In this document: in pieces, positions 46,571 to 58,510 of the stretch
Layout: each line of letters begins with the position of its first letter
Numbering within the stretch: position 1 is the first letter of the stretch
Source of the DNA: Lates calcarifer
Lineage: Eukaryota; Chordata; Actinopteri; Centropomidae
Assembly (NCBI RefSeq): GCF_001640805.2
Contig: NC_066856.1
Coordinates: 868,001 to 932,000, forward strand
DNA length: 64,000 bases
Direction: 5' to 3'
Notes under the pieces: model-generated
What the model saw: the letters and a program-made list of their open reading frames with translations, nothing else
Database searches by the model: none
Told to the model about the DNA's origin: nothing
Position numbers and translations under genes: made by a program

Positions 46571-48608
46571 TTGGTGGTCGCAGGTTGTAGCACAGAGGCA
46601 GGTCAGTGTTAGAGATGTTCTATCTCAAATTAAGATGCTGTAGATTTAAATAAATCCAATATTTCTGCATCAGCTTAGCATTCCTCCTCAGTAAATCTCT
46701 CCTGCATATTTCTTACTTTTCATGCCATCTATAGCATATTAAGGAGGTATTTTAATCTAAGTATGCCTCAAATCAGCTGCTGATGGTAAAGAGATTTTCA
46801 GTGAGCTACTGTCAGCCCATGGACTTGTAGTGACCTCCCCTCGTGGCCTTTAGAAGCTGGGTTCCCACACCGAATTCAATGACTTTTCAGGGACTTTCCA
46901 GACTTAATTCCCTCAAATTTAAGAACCAGCACTGCTTAGTTTGAGACATAGATCGAGGCTAATTACTGTCACAACACGAAGAAATTTGTGAGAGCTAACA
47001 GGCTTTACAGAAGCTCACAGCCAACAATTAAAAAGAGAGAGAGGCTTGAATGTGTGAACACTCCTCAGCTGTGCTCTGTCACGGCGATGGTGTGAAGGTG
47101 CATTGATTTGCTGTAGGTTCTGTGGATCTTCAACAAGACGGTCTTTGTAAATGTCTTTGGTGATCCACCAGTCCTGGAATTCATATTTCCCAAAGCTGAA
47201 GCTTCAGCGTTTTCACTTGCTTTCTGCTGTTTAACCTGCATCATTCCACTTCAGTCATTCATACACATGTGACAATGACCTTGGCCAGGTCTCCCTCAAA
47301 ACCTCAAGATTTAATCTCAAAGGGCTTCCTAGTTAGATGAAGGTTAAATAAAAACATTTAAACCTAAAACTGAACAACACAATGTAACTTACAGAGTTAG
47401 TACTGTATACAATGAACACACACCCTCTGACTGCATCATTCAGTCATGAGGCCTCATTGACATCAGACATTTCCTAAAGAGGGAACAGACAATGAAAAGA
47501 AGAGGTGAGAGGTGTGATGGTGACTGATAATATGAGGCACTGGAAACTTTTGGCAGAGAGATGAAGGAAAATGAATTAATATTATTAATAAATATAAATA
47601 ATAATAGCAAAACAGAGAAAAAAGAAACTTAGATCCAAAAGCCATCTGCTCAGATAAACACAGGGCTGACTCAAAGACTGTACAAATACTACAATAAACC
47701 TTAAGTTTTCTATGAGTTCACAGCAGCAACAACTTTGATAAACAATTGCTTTAATTACTGCACATTTTCAATCAATCATCACCAAGGTGACTTTGATCTT
47801 TTAACTGAAACTACTCAACTGGAACGAGCTTGCTGATGTAAATTATTGAGGTTGACTGATAAATTAATTCATTAACTATCAGAACACTGGGCAGCATTAA
47901 TAATCACTCCAGAAGTCCTGACAATGTTCACAAGGTTCTCCGGTGGTCTTGTCTGGGACTAGTTCTGCTGTCTAGTTAAGTACTACCACAGATAATCTCA
48001 CATCCCGGGTGTGATTTGGTGGCATCTTTCTAACAAAGCCAATTACTACATGCTCACTGATATCGACCTGGGTTCTCTCTTTGTCTCTGGTTTCCATCAG
48101 CCATTAGGTTTCTTTGGTGGGGATTCATAATATGTGTTAGTGTTCAGGTGTCACTTTTTGATTGTGGTGCCAGAAATCTGTAAAATGATTACTGGTGCCC
48201 ACTTGGGAACAGCTGTACTACAGGGTGCTGTTCAGACTTCATCTGTTTTCATTTGTAGACACTATGTGCTGTCATTTATTCTCATTGGGAATAATGAGAA
48301 AAACGTTTCTATTTCCATTATTTGAAAATATTTCCAGACATTTTTAAAAAGTGAAGAAATGCCTTATTAGTCATGTCAGACAACTTCCACTCTTGGCTCA
48401 CTTTCTCTTTCTTCCCTGTCAGCTTCCTTTAATCATCTTTAATCGTCCACATGCATGCATACGTCACATATTCAATTATTTAATAGCTTGTGGAAATAGA
48501 TGATCATTTAGTCCATAAATTCAGTTTGATTGTTTAAGCTGCTGTGGTTACAAATGATCAGCTGCAGGTTTCAGTGCAGTGTCACCTCCTGCATTATGTG
48601 TATCTATT
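46570..48608. other. Unassigned non-coding DNA
   Basis: 46870-46930 (TTCAATGACTTTTCAGGGAC, TTTCCAGACTTAATTCCC) may be a scrap of a fish repeat with 'CAAGGACTTTCCAGG' words. Otherwise nothing recognised. Confidence 0.4.
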
Positions 48609-48622
48609 AAAAAAAAAAAAAA
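48609..48622. repeat. Poly-A tract
   Basis: Run of about 14 A. Confidence 0.95.
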
Positions 48623-48779
48623 TCATTCTGCTTTTTTTTATGACTTCTAAATTTGCAGTTGAAGAACTAATTTGTTGTATTAAACAAACAGAACTATGAT
48701 CGGGTGCATGTGCTGTTTGATCATGAAAACAACTAAAAGTGAAGAGAAATGAAATGGATGCCTGACACTTTAATTCTGC

Positions 48780-48925
48780 TCTGTTTATCATGGTAATACA
48801 CTTCATTTTTTGTAAATACAACCACTGCTTGCTTTCATTTACACTAATTATAGTGTGACCTTTTTGTGTTTTGTAAAATGTTTAATAAAAGTTCAAAATG
48901 ATTCATTTTGTGACTGCACTGTGCT
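48780..48925 (+). other. Possible polyadenylation site
   Basis: TTTTTGTGTTTTGTAAAATG followed by TTTAATAAAAGTTC (AATAAA at 48884-48889) and a T/G-containing downstream stretch (TTTTGTGACTG, CTGTTTGTTT) has the layout of a vertebrate 3' end. No coding exon is recognisable upstream, so it might end a long non-coding RNA or be a chance match. Confidence 0.25.
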
Positions 48926-49119
48926 GTTTGTTTAACTGTAGTCTGAATCTGAACCTGAAGAAGGCAGGTCCCTGTGGCCTCTGTAGTCCAGGGACTGATG
49001 AGCACAGATGAAGAATATCCTCTTCTTGAGAACTGAATGAAAACAGGATGCATCTCATCACCTAAACAAGTTCAGCAAAACGAATAACAGCTGTAGAGAT
49101 GCAGAGTTCTCATGAAATC

Positions 49120-49700
49120 GTTTAGTTTGGATCACAGTGACCTTGAGGTCATACAATTACCCACCGTGAGGCCTGTGTTTTGCTTGCATGATAAATAGCT
49201 CATGCAGTAAATGGTGGGAACTCTTCTCCACTCAGACAGACAATGAGAGGAGGACCTTTTCCCAGCATAAAGGCTCCAGTCAGCAGCGCTATAATTGCTT
49301 TTCATACGGCAAATTTGCTTTTACTTTCTCTCAGTTAATGAAATTAAACCAGAACATTCTTCCCACAATCGGTGGTGCAGTAGACCTAAATGTCAGTGGC
49401 TCCTGGATTTCTTCATTCAATTTGAGCAAACACCCAGGAGAGAGAGGGTGTATGGCATGAATTGATTGACAGAGTTCCATTACAAGGGCTTATCAGACCC
49501 CTGTCTGCAATTATCCAGGTTCAGTATGGCAGTGGGATTTGATTTGTGCCGGGATTATAGTCACTAAGATGTGTGTAGAAAGGGGTACTGCTCCACATCG
49601 TGACCCCTCTATAATTTTCATTAGCATGTTCTCCCTTGCTAACACCAAGCAACACTCAGTGCCAGCTCCTGCTTTTGTCAGTATTTTCCTGGAATGAAAA
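49120..49700. promoter_or_regulatory. Candidate conserved non-coding element with PBX-MEIS site (inference)
   Basis: Repeat-free unique block. It has TTAATGAAATTAAACC (49335-49350) and an exact TGATTGACAG decamer (49463-49472), the known composite site for PBX-MEIS/PREP dimers. It also holds other homeodomain-type words (CATGAATTGATTG, GGATTATAGTCAC). No protein-like frame. The function is inferred; the motif match itself is direct. Confidence 0.35.
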
Positions 49701-50097
49701 GTATCAGTGGATTGTTTTTTTTTCACGGGCCTTTTAAAGTCAAATTTGATATTTATATTTGACATTTGGTTCATGGTTTGTTGTCTTTATGCAACCTTTG
49801 GCTGTGAAAGTCAAACGTGTACTGCCCGGGTGGTTAGCAAACAGCAGCCCATGAGCAGAGCAGTCTGCAGTCAGCAGAGGCACAGCTCCCAAATAAAACA
49901 GCACACATAGAATTGTTTTGTGTAGCACTGCAAACATGAAACAACATCCTGTTTTGTTGTTCTGTTATTCTTTTTAAAAGGTGTTTTATAAAGGGCATCT
50001 GATCACCTGGACGTTCCAAATGGCAGTGAAAGCTTTGTTATTTTCTTTATTATCTAAAATTGATTATGTTGATAAACCATGTTTATTATGCTTAATT
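49701..50097. other. Unassigned spacer
   Basis: No recognised gene or repeat. Confidence 0.5.
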
Positions 50098-50110
50098 AAA
50101 AAAAAAAAAA
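50098..50110. repeat. Poly-A tract
   Basis: Run of 13 A. Confidence 0.95.
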
Positions 50111-50180
50111 CGAGAGGTGGATGGAGATGGAGAAGAGATTGAGCTGCTGGAGGTTGATCGAGCTTGGTCATAATACTCTT

Positions 50181-50345
50181 GATAGACAGATGGATAAATA
50201 AGAACTTTATTGATCCTTTGGGGAGGTTCCCTTCAGGAAATTCAGGTTCCAGATTACAGCTTATAACACCATAGAGAGAGAGAGAAGAAAAAAGAGAAAG
50301 ACACACGCCTTACAGAGTGTACTGTACTCTGTACTGTCCTTTGGT
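50181..50345 (-). mobile_element. LINE 3' end (minus strand)
   Basis: GATAGACAGATGGATAAATA then AGAACTTTATTGATCCTTTG and GGGAGGTTCCCTTCAGGAAA. On the minus strand this is the 3' terminus '...GGATCAATAAAGTTCT' plus a GATA-type tail of an L2/CR1/Rex-type LINE. The GGGAGGTTCCCTT part forms a short stem common in these ends. About 165 bp; no coding remnant. Confidence 0.7.
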
Positions 50346-50974
50346 TTGAGTGTCAGCCAGAGAGAGTCCCAAAATCTCAGCCTCTGGCCCTGTAATCACT
50401 GAGTCACTGGAATTATTTTATGGACATTTTGTGCTACAGACTACTAAAAATGTACTTACTGCACCTTTTAATTATTACAAGTCTTGCATTTTAAGCGTCA
50501 TGCAGAAGAAGCAGAATCCATGAAAGCACTTCTCTCTTTTTTGCCTCTAAAGTCTCATAGTGGTTTCTGTATATCTATGCATCCTGCAGCCCAACCATTC
50601 AAAGAGAAGAAAGATATTTGACTTCTCTCTTTTTTTTTTTCTCCTTGCAGCCGGAGCATTTTTTCAGCAACATGTCCTGTGGTCAGCACAATTACAGCAG
50701 GCTGAGGCCAGTGGCAGCTTGATGGGCTGAGGAAATAAATGCTTCTATTCGCAAATGCAACCAATTGTTGAAGGACGGCTGTGCCTTGCAAATCACTCAG
50801 AGGGGGCAGGAGGGGGTGTTCTGATGTGGTTGGGTCAGCAGACAGGGGGACAACACTTGGGTGGTACCAGACCACAGAGCAGCACTGACTCTGTTCCACC
50901 ACAATAACACAGGAAGTAATAGAAAATATATTGGTGAAGTGAAAAGAAGAGCACAAACACCCAGCCGAGCCTGG
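50346..50974. other. Unassigned DNA with a T tract
   Basis: T run 50630-50640. Long minus-strand frames here are sustained by flanking CA repeats and carry no domain. Confidence 0.5.
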
Positions 50975-51000
50975 ACACACACACACACACACACACACAC
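50975..51000. repeat. (AC)n microsatellite
   Basis: Perfect run of 13 units. Confidence 0.95.
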
Positions 51001-51170
51001 TGTTATGTTTAAGTGCAGACACTCCATTACTCCTTCATTCATAAACTCATACATGCACAACCACAAAGCCCACATCAACACACACACTCTGTTAGCAAAA
51101 CACACAGCGGCTATGTATTTACGCATGCAGTCACAGCATGCCAGGGGGATGATATAACGGCAACAAGCTT

Positions 51171-51200
51171 CACACACACACACACACACACACCACACAC
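51171..51200. repeat. (CA)n microsatellite
   Basis: CA run with one CC interruption near 51193. Together with the run at 50975 it keeps a 174-codon minus-strand frame open artificially. Confidence 0.95.
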
Positions 51201-52600
51201 AAAGCACAAAGATCATCTCCAGGGGCCTCTGAACAGAGAGGAACAGAGAGAATATAAAATGTAAATTTTTTTGTCTTGCTACATAAAAATGCAGCCAGGC
51301 ACAGACAAAATGTATTTCCATAATGACTCTGGCTTGGTGTGCATATGGGGCGTTAGCTTCCCCTCAGCAGGCGCTGCATGTGAAATGAGCTGCTGCTCCG
51401 GCTGCCTCTTTCATGAACTTGCGGGGATTCGTGTGTCCACAAGCGCACGCTGCCCTGACATTAAATGCAACAGCTCCAAACTAGACAGGTGGGCAACTTT
51501 ATTCAACATTCATGACGTCTGTCCGTCCAGATGTCAAGACAAGCAGCCAACATGTGTGAGTGTGCTACTTAAGCGTGGTGCTGAGTACATGTAAAATATT
51601 TGTAGGAAGGACAAGGGCACATGGAAGATAGATTATATAGGATTCATCTAGAATTCATGTCGAGGTGTTTGAAAATGTATACTGAAATGACTGGAGAGAA
51701 AACTCACATGTGACACAGTATGTTCAGTTTACATGTGAAGTTTAAAGCTCATTTAATCTCAGCTCCATTTTTAAAGTGACTATCTTTGCATATATTCTGT
51801 ATTTTGAGCCTTTTTCCACCACTTTCTTTCTTCAGTTTTTAAATTGAGCTCATCGAGTTTCTGTTTGCATTCTCTTAACCAAACAGATTTTGTTGCATTC
51901 TCAAGGTGTCACAGTGAATATAGTTCTCACCCAGACAGCTGTCACGTATAACTGGTAATGAATACATTATGAGAAAATAGGTTTTGTTTTATGTCTTTCA
52001 CTTTCTATCTCAGTACGTTTCTCACTTGGTTTAAGAGGTTGTCTTGTTTAATCTGATGTTTAATTGCACTGAAATATTAAAACGAGGGTAAACTGACACG
52101 GGGTGGATCTCATGACTACTACACAAATGCTGCTTTTTAATTCCTGCTTTACTGGAAAAGTCAATAGTGTTGCTTTGCTCATCAATAAAGTCATTTCCAC
52201 CAGGCCTGCAGCTTTCCTTACACAGAATGGCGACTAATTATCTGAGGTTGATAATATTGACAAGACAGTTGCAATGCAAATGATACAGACACATGAGCAA
52301 AGTGAAATAAGATATTTCTCAGTAATTGACAAAAGCAAATCTGGTGACTCTTATTTTTAATATCCCCCTCCATTAAGAGGATGTAAATGTACTAACATCT
52401 CCATTATCTTTGTGAATGTTAATTTCTCCCCCCTAATTTTTACTGTAAATTTGAAAAAAATCTTTAATGATTCCGTTTGTCTATATTTAAATTAGTGTTT
52501 TATGACCATTACATCATCTCTGCTTTTCTCAGTTTCCAGTTCCACACATGAGAAATAAACAGCTCAGCAAAGCTTCACGGAGAGGTGCAAAATTTGGCAG
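51201..52600. other. Unassigned non-coding DNA
   Basis: 51320-51560 is unique-looking with several CpGs (GGGGCGTTAGC, CGCACGCTGCC) and could be regulatory. The rest is AT-rich without recognised content. Confidence 0.4.
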
Positions 52601-52619
52601 AGAAGTTGGGGAAAAAAGA

Positions 52620-52760
52620 AGAGAAAAAGTGTTCTTCAGATAAAGCCTGCTAATGAGCTGGCGAGAGATTTACATAGCTTGATGACTAAGGATCCTGGGT
52701 AATTACCCGCATGCACCTCAAGGTTTAGTGTGTGATGAGTATAGGTCTGGTGACAATGCC
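52620..52760. promoter_or_regulatory. Weak candidate regulatory block (inference)
   Basis: Unique sequence with CTGCTAATGAGCTGG and GGATCCTGGGTAATTACCCG; the latter contains the perfect palindrome GGGTAATTACCC (52698-52709) around a TAATTA homeodomain core. Function unknown. Confidence 0.25.
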
Positions 52761-54288
52761 AGCCAATCAATCCCTGTCTCAGGAGGTCAACAGGAACAAC
52801 ACCTCCTCTGGTTTAACATGAGCTATCTGTTGACTTCTGCAGCTCTGCACTTATGAATAATTTCTTCATTAGCTCTCAGAGGACAGGCAGCATTAATGCA
52901 GATGTATCTCATCTTTGTTAGCAAGGATAATAACACCTGAACTAATCCAGATATTCAATGCAAAAAGTGTTGAAAGTCTCAGATTGGGACTTCTCTCCAC
53001 CTCTCAAGGCAGAGCTTGTATTGCTCATGGATGCTGTGAAAGCAGGAGTTTCATCACATTGTGTGATATGAATAGGTAATGTGATTGAGCAGTGGAAATG
53101 TCTACAGCACACAATGTCTCCTCTCAGTTAGTGACAGGAAATTATTCAGCAGCAGTAAGCTAAAGCTCAAGATGAGGGTGCATCTCCACTAAACATGTGA
53201 TTGTGTAAGATTCCATTGTTTGTCCTTAAAATGAATTCACAATAAAGGCTGAAAAATAACTGAAATCAACAGCTTGTGAAATCCAGCGTACTGTTCCCTG
53301 AGAGCAGGATTTCACTTTAGAGGCTCAACATACAGGCGACTTCCAAACCAGTGCATGTTTTCCATGACATTACTAAAGCCATTCAAGGACTTGACTTCAT
53401 TTCCAGTGAAAGCATGTCAGATTTGATTGATTGGAATGATATAATGCTTGCCCTGGGTACTACACAACTGTCATGGAAATAGGTTGACAGCTGGGGCAGA
53501 TACTTTATCAGACTTATACAAACGGATTTATCTGTGGCGCCTAGCACATGATTGTATTAAAATATGTATCGAAGCTTTGAAAGACCCAAGTGTTAGAGTG
53601 GAGAAATTCACGTTGTCTTCAAGTGTGACGGTGGTGGCACAGAAATGAAACTTCTGAGGGAGATCGAGACACATACGTTGCCTGGAGATGTGCATGTGTG
53701 GTGTGCAAAGATTTTCTTGGTGGAGTTCAACTTAAGGGCAAAACTTAAAGTTGTAAGAAGTCCTCGGCGCTGTGATCATGTCTTGGAAGAAGAGGCAGAT
53801 GATAACTAGTGTTCAAATGAATATTAATGCAATCTAGAATGAGAGCTTAAACTATTTCTCCCTAATTACTATCTGTATCAATAACTACCACAGGCTACAC
53901 TGGTGAACTGTTTTAAGGTTTTAAGGACATTAATCAAGGATCATCAAGGTTCACAAACAAATGTTTCCTCTCAATAAAGATTTTAAAGAGCAAAAGTCAC
54001 TCAGCAGGCTGCTGCTGTTTAGTCAAAACAGTCCTCTCTCAGCAGTCTGCCTTGCTGCTCTGTGTTCTGCTCACCTGACTGATCTCAATATAGATTTCTC
54101 AAGAATACAGGTTGTTGAGAGGCTCTTACACACAGAAGCCCAGTAATATTTATGCTTGGTTAAAAGTACACAACAAGCCCATATTTTCCATCATGCTTAC
54201 TGACATTCACTGGAACATGGCACACAATCCCATTCTAGTCGATGGTCACTGAAATGTCTGAAAATATTCTTCTCCACCACATCACACA

Positions 54289-54292
<4 letters not shown>
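52761..54292. other. Unassigned non-coding DNA
   Basis: A 66-codon + frame at 53448-53648 looks protein-like in parts but has no homologous motif that I recognise. A TGATTGATTG word near 53425 resembles a PBX-HOX half-composite. No gene called. Confidence 0.4.

Positions 54293-54320
<28 letters not shown>
54293..54320. repeat. (CA)n microsatellite
   Basis: Perfect run of 14 units. Confidence 0.95.
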
Positions 54321-54323
<3 letters not shown>

Positions 54324-55224
54324 CACGTGAAGGATACCAACTATTATTGGTGATGACAGATCCTGCCATAGAGGTAACAATTATTTTGGTGGTTCAGCAG
54401 TCAATCTCTGTATCAGATGAGTGCTCCAATTTTCATTCTTGAGGAGGAGCTTCATGCTGTGCCTGTGAATCAGCTTTAAATTTGTAAATGATACCACTAT
54501 CAAGGGCTGCCTAATTTGAAGAGCGAAGAAAATAAAGGAGAATGAGCACACCAGGAGCATATGCATTCACATGCTGAGGAGACACTGCTCAGCACTGACA
54601 GCAAACACAGCACTCTGTGCACACTCTCTCCTCCTCTTTCTTGAAAATAAAACATGGAAACAGGCCTGGTGTCAGCTCCTCTGCTCTGCATGCGACTGCT
54701 CTGTTTTGACTCCTGCTTTCCAGTGGCGATAAAAGACACACATGAGATCACAATTCTACTGTTTAAGCCGTCAATAATTCATATCAATGTGTCCAAGCAA
54801 CCAGTGGTGCTCTACAAGCCAGTTGGTTTTCCCAATAACCCCATCATCATCCCCCCACCCATCCCCCAGGTCTACTGTACATCCACCCGTCCTCTGACCT
54901 CTGCTGTAAATCTCTGTGCCCAATACTGACACCAGGCGGTGTAGGCGGGTCACTGGGTGATGAGAGGGAAATAAAACAACAGCTTTTATGGCTGTGGAGG
55001 ATGCAGCAGTGGGGCTTCGAAAGCCTTGCACTTGATTGGAGTAAGACACATTTACTGACCACTGATCTCCCACTCCATTAGCCGCAGTACATAAAAGCCA
55101 TTACTCCAATGCATTTCCAAGCAGGCCAGCCTGACAGAGCGCTGACTCCTGCACACATGGAAGTATGTACCTGTGGTTCAATGCTACGTTAAATAACAAA
55201 ACTCACTATTAGATTATAATTATT
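54321..55224. other. Unassigned non-coding DNA
   Basis: Short overlapping frames on both strands. No recognised content. Confidence 0.5.
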
Positions 55225-55447
55225 GTAACCACATGATCACCAGATCTTATTAAAAGATTGGATTTTCTAAATATTTGTTAGTAATCTGAATATCTTTTTC
55301 TCTTTCGCTGTTTTGTGCTGATGGTTGGTTGGTTAAAATAAACCACCTCAGAAACAAAAATAAAAATAATAATCACAAAAAAAACTGTCAGATTAATAGA
55401 AATCAAAAATAGAAATCAAAAATAATCATTAGCTGCAGCTCTAATTT
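55225..55447 (-). repeat. Dispersed repeat family B, reverse copy (decayed)
   Basis: Contains GTTAGTAATCTGAATATCTT, GCTGATGGTTGGTTGG and the terminal TAATCATTAGCTGCAGCTCT block expected at the family end. An internal AGAAATCAAAAAT unit is duplicated in tandem. Confidence 0.55.
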
Positions 55448-58179
55448 CAACCTCTTTATTGAAGCCTTGGTAATAATTCAATTCCAGTTCAAGTGCAGTC
55501 TCATAATTCACATTTATTTCTTCTCTCTAAAAGGAGCAAAGCTGTTTCACTTTACATGTGTTGTATTTACTTTTTGTTGGCCTGTTGTTTTTAAGATGCT
55601 GTGCAACACCACCGCTCCACACAGGGGGGTTAACCTCGTCCTGATGGAGGACCACAGTGAAGCTGAACTCAGGAGCTGAGTGTGGAGCCTGCTGAAAACC
55701 AACGCTTTGCCACAACCCAGACAAGCAGTGACCTGGAGGGCCGGGATGCGAGACTGGATGGAGTCATGGATATATAGTGCATGACAGTCAAAGACTCAGA
55801 CAACCAAAGAGCCAGCAACTCATCTATCAAAGCGACAAGCAACATCTTAAAGAATGGATGGCTGCGGTGACCTTGGAGCCCGTGTAAAAGCCTGACAAAC
55901 ACACATGATGAATCTCCAGGGTGTCGGTACAGGGTAAACCCTGAGCCTATGTCAGCCTGTGGGCAAAGATCTCATCCAGGGAACACAGCAGGAAACAGAA
56001 ACACACAGCAGTGAGCTCTGCTGCTGGCAGGAGATGAGCCTGGTCTGAGTCAAGCTGTTCTGCAGGAGGGCTCCATGGTGGGTGTATCAGATAACAAGCC
56101 ACTGTAGCTTTAAATGTCCACATCATTATTTTATGCCAAACTCACAAAAACTTTGTCTGGGATAATTCCTGTGTTTGTGTTTTAATTGAGAGGTAGATGA
56201 CAACAAGCTGCAGTGTAAAAACCATTCTGATTTTACAAAAAAATCAGAAAAAAAAAAAGAAAAAGGCAGGCAGTCCTGCAGGCTTCTTCCTGAGCTGACT
56301 GCACAGAGCAGGAGGCTGCAGGGAGATGGAAGGTGGAGTAGAAGCTGAGTGAAACCTCAGTTAGCTCAGAGATGACTCTCTGTGGTGCCCAAAGACATGG
56401 AGTTATCCATCAGGGTGCTGCAGGGTGATGATGGGATTTTCAGGAGGTAGATGATGGTCTCGACTCAGCAGAGCTGAGGCCTGTGTCCTTGACAAGTACA
56501 CTTAATTAAACTCACAATCAGCTGTTGACTGCCTCCCTCTGCCTCATCAATAAAGCAATTGAACCTTTATGCTGGAGCTGCGGTCTCCTCATGTTAACTC
56601 CTCTCCTCTGAGCTGCATTGTCAGCCCATTTATCACTGGAAACCCTTCTCCATGTTACCATAACACTGCCCTATAAACATAGAAGCACTTTATCCAACTG
56701 ACCCGATTCTTCCCATATTATTTACACTGATAAAAAGAAGGTTACATTTGACATAAAGAGCGATGGGATTAGAAACTGGCTTCATCTGTCTCAACCAATG
56801 ATTTGACATCAACGGAAGATGATCTGTGTCTTATTGATGGAATAAATGCATCAGTGTCATTACTGATAATAGCCTAAATCCAAGTTTATTGACTGCACAT
56901 GTTGGGAAGGTTTTCTGCAAAGCAAGAAAAGTTTCTTCACGAACACAAAGTCTTTCAGTCTGCTGTTGATCAAGGTGTTGTTCATCAAAACTCAACAAGA
57001 ACATGTAATGGTGTAATTATATAAACAATGATTGGCAGCCTAAATAACATCATATTTCTGGAGAACCTTTCAAAAGGGTGTACATTTGCATAAGCAACAC
57101 GGATTAATGCGACAGCCGAGCAGCTGCTCTCAGCAGGAGGCTTCACGATAACAACTTTCAGTGATTTGGCGTAATCAGTATAACTTTCTGTTTTTGAGGT
57201 TAAATTTGTGAGAATATGAGAAGAGGTGGAGAGGGGAAGGTAAACTCAGACAAGCGTCTCACAAGTGTGAGATCCTTTGTCTTCATGTTAATAATAATCA
57301 TGCTGATAATGACAGTGCAGTTAATGGATTTTTGAAGTTCACCTCAAGACCCAGAAGAAGCCATGACAAATAACTCTGCTCTGCTCTTAACAGCATGGAG
57401 ACACACTGTAAATCACATGAGATCATCATCTCCCCTCATATTTTATGTAACATTACAGCAGTTTTATCACTGAACTGACATGTTAACAGATGTTTCCTGC
57501 ATTGAACTGCAACATGTTTATTGTGATTTATAGAAAATTGGTCGATTGGAGACTCAAATCATTGGTAACAGCCAACTCCAAAAAAGCAATAACAAACACT
57601 GGAGCTGGACATTTTTCCAGCTCCCCAGAGAATCACATACAACAGAAAGGTGAACCTCAATAGATTTTTAGCTTTGCAGTATTTCTCAACTACACCTTAG
57701 ACACAGCAGTGGCACAAAAGGACAATTTCAAATAGTACCAGTAGTAATGAGCCAATAATCTGTTTCTTCTGACACTTTGATCAGAATGAGGAGAACCAAT
57801 TCACACACATTTTAAAACGTCATGTTGCATCAACTGCATTTCAGAAACTTCATGGATGAGAAATCCTCCTTTATTTTCTTTTTACTGAATTAAAGCTGTT
57901 TCTTTGTATTTTACCCAAGTAGGAAGTCAGATTTCCTGACTATCAGACATCTATGAGAGCAGCTGCAGAACAGGCTCTGAATGGATGGTGGTGACAGGCA
58001 TGTATCCTGAAATGCCTCCTGTCTTTGTATACATGTGTGCTCTGCGAAGCTCGCATCACACTTTTTGAAAGACTATTGGACTGAAACCTCAACACTCCAG
58101 CCTTCAAGAGTATTAGACCTGTAAAATGTCTGACACATTTCTATTTGACAGTTTCTTCCTTTCTTTTGGCATTTCTAAT
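55448..58179. other. Unassigned non-coding DNA
   Basis: About 2.7 kb. 56240-56265 is A-rich. 56490-56670 is unique-looking with TAATTAA and CAATAAAG words and may be regulatory. No gene recognised. Confidence 0.45.
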
Positions 58180-58510
58180 TTGAACCAACTGAAGCAGGTG
58201 TCACTCTCCGCCAATCCTGACTCTCAGTCTGGCTTTTCATTACAGGGTCCCGGATTGCACCGAGGTGTGAGATAAATTGGTTATGTCTAAAGTCAAATTA
58301 TATCCAGGTCTTTGCAATTCAATTCACTTATCGAAAAGAGGAGGGGAAAAAGTGCTAAAAGGGAATGTTCCAAGTTGCCGCTTTCACTAAAAGACAGATT
58401 CACAAAGAGGGAACCCACGCCAGATTGCCTGCCAATTTCTGGTCTAGACATGAGCGGGAAGTTCTTTCACCGCCATTCATGTAATGCTTGACAGAAAAAG
58501 GCATGGTTTC
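58180..58510. promoter_or_regulatory. Candidate conserved non-coding element (inference)
   Basis: Repeat-free, even composition. Contains GAGATAAATTGGTTATG and AATTCACTTATCG words and a dense mix of short AT cores in GC-moderate context. No protein frame. Conservation must be tested elsewhere. Confidence 0.3.

Noticed and set aside
47830..47890. Possible further copy of family B (GACTGATAAATTAATTCATT)
   Set aside because: Only AT-rich words match, with no ordered blocks.
50555..51022. 155-codon minus-strand frame
   Set aside because: Overlaps the one above in another frame and also depends on the CA repeat at 50975-51000. No protein motif.
50797..51321. Longest open frame in the window (174 codons, minus strand)
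   Set aside because: It is kept open by two (CA)n microsatellites that translate to CVCVCV runs. No domain, no plausible start context, and overlapping frames are open on the other strand.
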